A stretch of 64,000 bases of DNA from Ciona savignyi (lineage: Eukaryota; Chordata; Ascidiacea; Phlebobranchia; Cionidae), in contig CH002903.1 in assembly GCA_000149265.1 (NCBI GenBank), positions 487,429 to 551,428 on the forward strand. Reading direction: 5' to 3'. Shown piece by piece: positions 58,031 through 64,000 of the stretch. Position 1 is the first letter of the stretch. Every line of letters begins with the position of its first letter. Below the pieces are notes generated by a model. It was not told where the DNA came from, did no database searches, and saw only the letters and a list, made by a program, of their open reading frames with translations. Position numbers and translations under genes: made by a program.

Positions 58031-58746
58031 AAACAGTGAGTTTACTCCTGAAAAACCGGTCGATTGGTTTAATCGGTTGGTGCTTGGTCTTTACGCTGGT
58101 TTGGTCCGTTGTGCGTTGTGTACTTCAGTAAGGCATTTAATGGTGGACATCAATGTAACATAAAAAAATCTGCGACATGTGAAGAATCCTGCCTCAATTT
58201 ATTTAAATCAAATTGTCTGTTTATAATTCAAGAAAAGGGTATCTAGGCTACAAAACTCGACAACTTGCACAATCTGAATGTCGACATAAGGCATACTGAT
58301 AGATACTGTTAGGTTATGACTTTATTCGTTATCCCACTCGCACACTCTGGGGATAAACTTTAGTCGCCATGTGTACCCTATGCTTATCTTAATATATTGT
58401 TACAAAAAACATCTGCGGTATTTTAAAATTCCCAGTGAAAAAAATGATGACGTCCACAACCACTTATCTTTGTATGATAATATGGTGTTAACATATCAAG
58501 TGGTTAATCACCCACACTTGAATATTATTCCGCGGTCTACTAACGAGGTGATACAATTACATCGAAATACTCTTATGTGTTTGTTAGGTAGGTGTACAGT
58601 GAAATATTTTTGAGGTAGCCTACTTTTAAATGCTGTGGTTTATTAAGCATTAAAAGAAATTGTCAAATATAAGCAAAAACAAGACAATTATTACTTTTAA
58701 AAAATTATCAGTGATCATTTTTATTGAAACTAGCTAATGCGGAGAC

Positions 58747-61049
58747 ATGATTCTGTCTGGACAGCAGCTCACGGTGATTACCAGCGTTATAGCGGCTATC
58801 TCTCTTGTAATGAACATCATCGCAATTTCACTGGTAAGTTTAGGCGAGTATTTTTATGTTATTTATTATTGCTAAAAATATGCGTAACATTTTAATTAAG
58901 CTTGCTAGTCCATTGTATCTGTGTGCGAGGCGCTTAGCGGACATAGGCGGAGCCCAATAGTTAAGTGCGTTCCTTTTCACTTCCGAGATAATCTATTTTT
59001 TTATATATAATTGCATGCCTGTGTTATTCGACATGTCAGTTATAAGATGTTGTTACTTCTTCACTATCACTTTTATAATCATTGTTTTGTACATTTCAGT
59101 TTGTCAAGTTTCAATCCGATTCACGAAACTCGCTGAATAACTTGAAAACAGACACCGACACAGATATTTACAATGTTGAAAGTGAATCAACGAACTTGGA
59201 TAGAAAGTTGCTGAAGTTGCAAAATGATTTGGGCGAACGATTAGGTATGCTTGACTGGCATGTGGACGTAAATGCCTTAGCTAGCTCATTCAAGTTTTAT
59301 TTTTTACGGCGTCTATATTGTGAAAAACGTATAGTCATGTTATATATCAATGACCATTAAACACTATTGCTCAGATAGGTTAGGCTTATACGTTAGCCCT
59401 GCTAGATCTTAACCATGATCAGGACATGGTCAAGAAGTAACCACTATCCTATTCAACATTAAGAATATGCACTACAAATGTGTAGCCTATCATGCTCAAT
59501 AAGTTTAGTTAATTTTTCTTCTCGGACAGATGATGCACACACTAAGATTAAACAAGCTTCTAGCAGCAGAAAGGCCATTGAAAACGAGCTTGAAGACGTC
59601 CAACTAACTTTAGATGGAATGAGGCTTGAGTTGGATAAAGTGTGGAGAAAAGGATGTCCACAAGGTGGCGTTACAAATGGCACCGTTTGCTATGTTGCTC
59701 ACACCACTAAGGTTAACTATACTGACGCCGTGGCAAGCTGCATAGAGAACGTAAATATAGCGTGTGATATATTATTTAAAACATTAAATTGTTCAATTAG
59801 CTTTGTTCAACACAGTGGGTATAGGGTTTAAAATACGCGTCGTCTTAAGATTGCACTGTGTCCCCCATCGGGTTATCGGAGCTATTGCAATGGGTTAAAC
59901 ACGATAAACCATGATTAAGATTTATTTTTAAGGAATGGCTGCATTCCGACTTTCGACAACGTCCACAGAGTGCTTTGTCCAAGTGCACCCGTGCGCCTAT
60001 TTCAATAGGTTATGATTAACATGTTAATCGGCTGACAAAATTGGTTTACCAATGCCACTATACCATGGCAGTCGTTTAGTGGCAACAGAACCTATCGACA
60101 TTGTAGTAATAACACGCTTTCGAAGTGTTACCTTCAGTTTATCCGGTAGAATGTTCTAACGAGCTGGTGCTGTCCAAACATTTTATTGCCATAAGTTCGA
60201 ATCCCACGGGTGCCAGATTATTTCTTTTGTACTATTTCCTTATATAAAACTTTTGTGTTTTAAAGTTCAATTAGTTAATAAACAAATTGTCACTAGCCTA
60301 CTCTACACAGGCGGGAAAACTTGCCACAATACACGACCCCGAATTGCTGCGAACAATATTGAGTTATCTACCACCCGTCCCGGTGCTGGTGGATGCTCGA
60401 TTCGACGAAGATACAGGTTTGTTTCTTCATTTGCAATTAAAACAATTCAGCGCATTATTAACGGTGGTTAATCGATTTTTAATTGCCATTATTTATACCC
60501 GACAAACGAAATCACAGGGGAATTCGTTAAAATTCCACCGACAAAAAGTAGGCTACAGTCGAGCTGTACGAGTATTTTGATATCACCCTAATTATAAATA
60601 CGCATTTGAATACTGGACCGAGAAAATGTCGGTTTAGTCTTCGCTGGTAGTAGGCATATAATATTCAAGACGAAATCGATCTATGACTGAACACGCTTAA
60701 CTATTGGACATTTGATATAATAATACTCATGCTAAAGCAGCATGATTTTTTACCTCGTTGTCGACATTTTTTGGATTTGTAGGTAAACACATAAACCAAG
60801 TATAAGCAACGAAAAACACGTTATATATAAACGTAGAACACAAGGTTTGTTTTTCAATCTATTTTTTTTTCTATACTAAATTTTTTATACTCTTCAGGAT
60901 CCTGGAAAACTAGCAATGGAGATGACGCAACGTTTCTACCTTGGTCGATACACAACCAAGGTACCGGAGGCGAATGTGTCTACGCGTACCGGGAAGGATA
61001 TAAGCGGTGGCATTGCCATGCACTTCTGTATTACCTTTGTGTGTATTGA
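58747..61049 (+). CDS. Type II membrane C-type lectin-like protein
   Basis: Exons: 58747-58833, 59100-59244, 59530-59750, 60311-60416, 60898-61049 (stop); 236 residues, all phases agree. Residues 8-29 (TVITSVIAAISLVMNIIAISL) form a signal-anchor helix with no cleaved signal, so the protein should sit in the membrane with its C-terminus outside. Residues 30-115 are a charged coiled-coil stalk. The lectin fold has the six cysteines of the long form: C120, C131, C148, C213, C226, C234, with AGKLATIHDPELL as the second helix region. The usual calcium and sugar motifs are absent: no EPN/QPD before GGEC, and KRWHC in place of the WND motif. It probably binds without calcium or binds protein. Two N-glycosylation sites (NGT, NYT). 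A poly(A) signal candidate is at 61659-61664. Confidence 0.88.
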
Positions 61050-62548
61050 GACAGTCAAACCTCCGATGAGTGAACAGCATGTACGGCAAATGAAGATTGT
61101 TTTGTGATATTGACGCCTCTTTTTAGTCAACCATCATTGCCTGCCGGCTGGTTAGACCAATGGACCGCAATATATGTACAGCTAAAGTATACTTACCTCA
61201 TAAACCAAAAAGCTCGAAAAGTCAGAAAATAAACGAGGAACGCCATCCTCAGTCATTTGATGGTTTGCCGCCACATAGCGGTACTCTTGACCCCGACATT
61301 GAAAAAACATCAGGTCTAATGATTTGTGTACATTCAGATAAATATTGCATATTATGTTGTATTTTTTTAAATTTGTTTTTAGTAATCAATCTTAATGCAC
61401 CGAATAGATACAACGTACGTTCAGTGCCTTGCACGAGGACATGACCGCATAGAAAGTGTTCAGGATGAAGATCAAATAACGTACCTACCTGACTAATTAA
61501 AATCTCACGGACGGATAAAAGTCTCACTATCGTTTGATCTATTTATACAGTGGCCCAGTTTTGAACGCTATCTGAATTTCAATGCTTCAATAGGAAGTAT
61601 GTTGAATATAAGTATCCTATACGCCACTTGAATGCGATTGTAATACATCATTGTTTAAAATAAAAAGCTTTAAACATCAAAATATTGGTTTTCATTCTTT
61701 TAAACTGTAATGCATTGCTATTGGGATAATAAAAACAAAAACAATACCGGTACATACAGTGTTACAGCAACTAAAAACTAAAGAAAGAACTTAATACTTT
61801 ATAAGGAAGGCATAGTTTTTATAATTCCCGGTTTTAAAATACCGTCACAGTAAAACTTATAGGATGGAATTGAATGGAGGAAAGAATAATAATATAAAAC
61901 TTGTGTCTTGTAGAATCTAAAATAACTAGTACATTTGCTAACCAACAGACAATAATACTGAATTTATATAAAGTTAATTGTGCTTAAAAGCAGTTTATGC
62001 AGGCAGTAAGTACAGGATGGGGATTTGATTGTGGTTTTGATCAAAATATACAAAAAATCTTTAGAAGTGCCAGGCTGCGCCATTTACTTCATTACAACTC
62101 ATTTTTTAAACAATGTACAAGTATACATTTGTGCACCAACCAACTTAACTAGAGAACCTGTGTATTAAAACATTTTGGGGCCAACGTAATAAGTGATTTA
62201 GGTGTATAATTAGTATTTTGGAGATCTTAGAAAACTTTTGATCCAAAGTTATTTCTATAATATATTGCAACCTCTTTGTAAAATACAACATTTTCTTAAT
62301 GAAAATTACATTGTGAATTATTGTTTTAAACAGCATTTTATAGGACATGCTAGTATAAAACTTAGAATTGCAACTGTTTTGGTTTAAAGGCTACAAATCA
62401 TCAATGGGACGGTCCAACCTTTATCAATATCCAACAAAGTATAAAAAGCTAAAATGAGCAAAAGGGTTCCCGTTGGATCGCAAAAAGGGGATGATGTCAC
62501 ACAAGTCATGGTTGCCTGATCGTGGGTGGCCGCTGGGAATTATCGGTT
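61050..62548. other. Region between the lectin gene and the right-edge gene (convergent)
   Basis: Lectin 3'UTR and unmarked AT-rich DNA, with only a short SINE-like scrap (GTGCCTTGCACGAGGACATG) near 61421. No gene seen. Confidence 0.55.
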
Positions 62549-63440
62549 TCATTTGACTCTAGTAGGTGGTTTGGAGGAGATATTTCTGAACGCAACATGA
62601 GCTTGGATTTTTTTTGAAAGCAGGTCCTGTCGCACAACTTTGACATCTTCATCGGCATGATGACGTAGCTGGAGAGCAAAAGAATAAATGGACTGAGCAT
62701 TCACAGTCATCTAACACGGCCCTAGGGGAATATACAGCGTATGAAGAGTTAGTCTGGTGGTTTAGTGTGTCGCCTTTCAGCCAAAGGGTTGCATTTACGA
62801 AACTGGTCGCTAGCTGGTTGGTTGTGTCCTTGGGCAAGGCACTTAGCGGACATTGCCTGATCCCATAAAAGGGTTCTACCAAATTAAAGGAACATGTGAA
62901 TAATACACAAAACACTGCAATAGCTCCGGTAACCCGACAATGGATGCGAGGTAATCTGACGATTGCCCGTGTGTTAACCCCCGTTTTTTCACATTCATGG
63001 GGATAAACATGAATATTCTATCCTACAGCAAAAACAAAAAAAAATATCGCTTTCCTGTTCCTGTGGTGAATTTGTTCCATAAGTAGTTATTTAATACTAG
63101 GCCAACAAATTAATAAACTAGAATAAACAGAAATGGGCTGAACTAAATGGTAATCTTGTTTATACTTTAGTAACACTTTAATAATAGTGCACAGACTGCA
63201 CACTAAACATGTGCTCAAAACGCCCCATGCTAAGCTCAATTTGCCCTTTATTTTCTAAAAAAGTGGAAAGCTATATCCCCGCTCTTTTCTTTCTACTTCT
63301 ATAGCCAAATTTTTAGTACACATGGAAAAGGCAAAAAATACCTTCATTTCTCCAGTAAGCTTAATCTTGGCATCTTCTATTTTTTGCCTCAAATTATCAA
63401 TTTCGTGTTGGTATCTAGTCACTTGGATTCGAGTGTTGTT
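62549..63440 (-). CDS. Last two exons of an unrecognised coiled-coil protein
   Basis: Exons 63342-63440 (33 codons: YQHEIDNLRQKIEDAKIKL and flanks, clear heptads) and 62549-62668 (40 codons: VKVVRQDLLSKKIQAHVAF, stop TGA) join in phase with good splice sites. The rest lies beyond the right edge. Kinesin stalk or ciliary coiled-coil proteins have similar stretches, but I cannot name the family. Confidence 0.65.
62747..63026 (+). mobile_element. SINE copy
   Basis: Full-length copy between the two terminal exons of the right-edge gene, with tail ATGAATATTCTATCCTAC. Confidence 0.9.
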
Positions 63441-63639
63441 CTGTAAAATCATTATTTACAAAATAGCAAACTTTCGCAATTGTTAGGGGTAAAATCGCCA
63501 TGTTGCTTAGTGCCCAGTCAAAATACCAGAACTACAGTATTAATTAAGATAAAGATGGTGCTACAGTTTAAGTTTAACCTAAGAAACAACTAAGTTCAAG
63601 AAAAGTCTACTAGGTCAGTTGACCAAGGATAGAATGGAC

Positions 63640-63905
63640 GCGTTAGTCTGGTGGTTTGGTGCGTCGCCTTACAGCCGAAGGGTTGTAGGTAGGAAACCAG
63701 TCGCTAGTTAGTCAATTGTGTCCTTGGTCAATGCACTTAAAGGACATTGCCTGAACCCAACGAATTAATGGGTTCTACTAATTTGAAGGAACGTCTGAAT
63801 CATACACAACACACTGCAATAGCTCCGGTAACCCGACGGTGGGCGCAAAGTAACCTGACGATTGCCCTTGTGTGAACCCCTTGGTTTTCCCATTCTCGGG
63901 ATAGT
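63640..63905 (+). mobile_element. SINE copy
   Basis: Nearly full copy from GTTAGTCTGGTGGTTTGG to CCATTCTCGGGATAG; the usual tail is missing. Confidence 0.87.
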
Positions 63906-64000
63906 TTTAATGCCACTACCTTTTTATGAAAATCCGATGTGTTTACTAGTCTGAAAGTGATTAATGTAAAAAATTATACTAGATCTGCCAAAAAGTCAGC

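Noticed and set aside
60150-60220. Possible tRNA gene (AGTTCGAATCCCACGGGTGCCA)
   Set aside because: It has a B box-like sequence, but I could not fold a full cloverleaf or find an A box at the right distance; more likely a decayed SINE head.

Overview
This is animal nuclear DNA, most likely from an ascidian tunicate of the genus Ciona. It is AT-rich, with small exons, short introns with GT/AG borders, animal-specific genes (lbx, zar1, drc1, prmt5, a C-type lectin) and very many copies of one tRNA-derived SINE ending in a (TATCC)n-like tail. There are no bacterial operons. The genus is inferred from gene style and compactness, not from a database match. All exon models were built by eye from splice sites, reading phase and family resemblance. 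Two runs of 100 N (23579-23678 and 50578-50677) are assembly gaps.

Layout. 174-2986 (minus): six in-phase exons of a gene I do not recognise, open at both ends. 5812-17577 (minus): complete ovoA (5-histidylcysteine sulfoxide synthase, first enzyme of ovothiol synthesis), 17 exons with the three-part DinB / FGE-sulfatase / methyltransferase design and one GC-AG intron. 18871-25830 (plus), divergent from ovoA: a zygote-arrest (zar1) homologue with the RAQL..QVNP motif and a CxxC zinc finger, crossed by an N gap. 27625-36909 (minus): complete drc1 (nexin-dynein regulatory complex subunit 1), 15 coding exons, with a likely noncoding first exon and an RFX X-box-like site upstream. 39905-41720 (plus): a ladybird-type homeobox gene (lbx) in four exons. 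46181-47233 (minus): an uninterrupted reading frame for a NERD-domain protein. 47991-52991: a defective BEL/Pao LTR retrotransposon with a 5-bp target duplication, inserted into a SINE. 54879-56771 (plus): full-length intronless prmt5. 58747-61049 (plus): a type II membrane C-type lectin-like protein. 62549-63440 (minus): the last two exons of an unrecognised coiled-coil protein.

The genes show no common pathway; this is an ordinary gene-dense invertebrate segment. Regions between and within genes are filled with mobile DNA: about twenty SINE copies, three hAT-type miniature elements (two with perfect 8-bp duplications), four TA-flanked elements, a second SINE family with a 14-bp duplication, and several nested insertions that give an order of events. 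The points most worth following are the animal NERD protein, the frame problem and GC-AG intron in ovoA, the truncated zar1 end, the X-box of drc1, the intronless prmt5 with a palindromic repeat cluster in its 3'UTR, and the retroelement's 13-bp repeat array, which is open on both strands.
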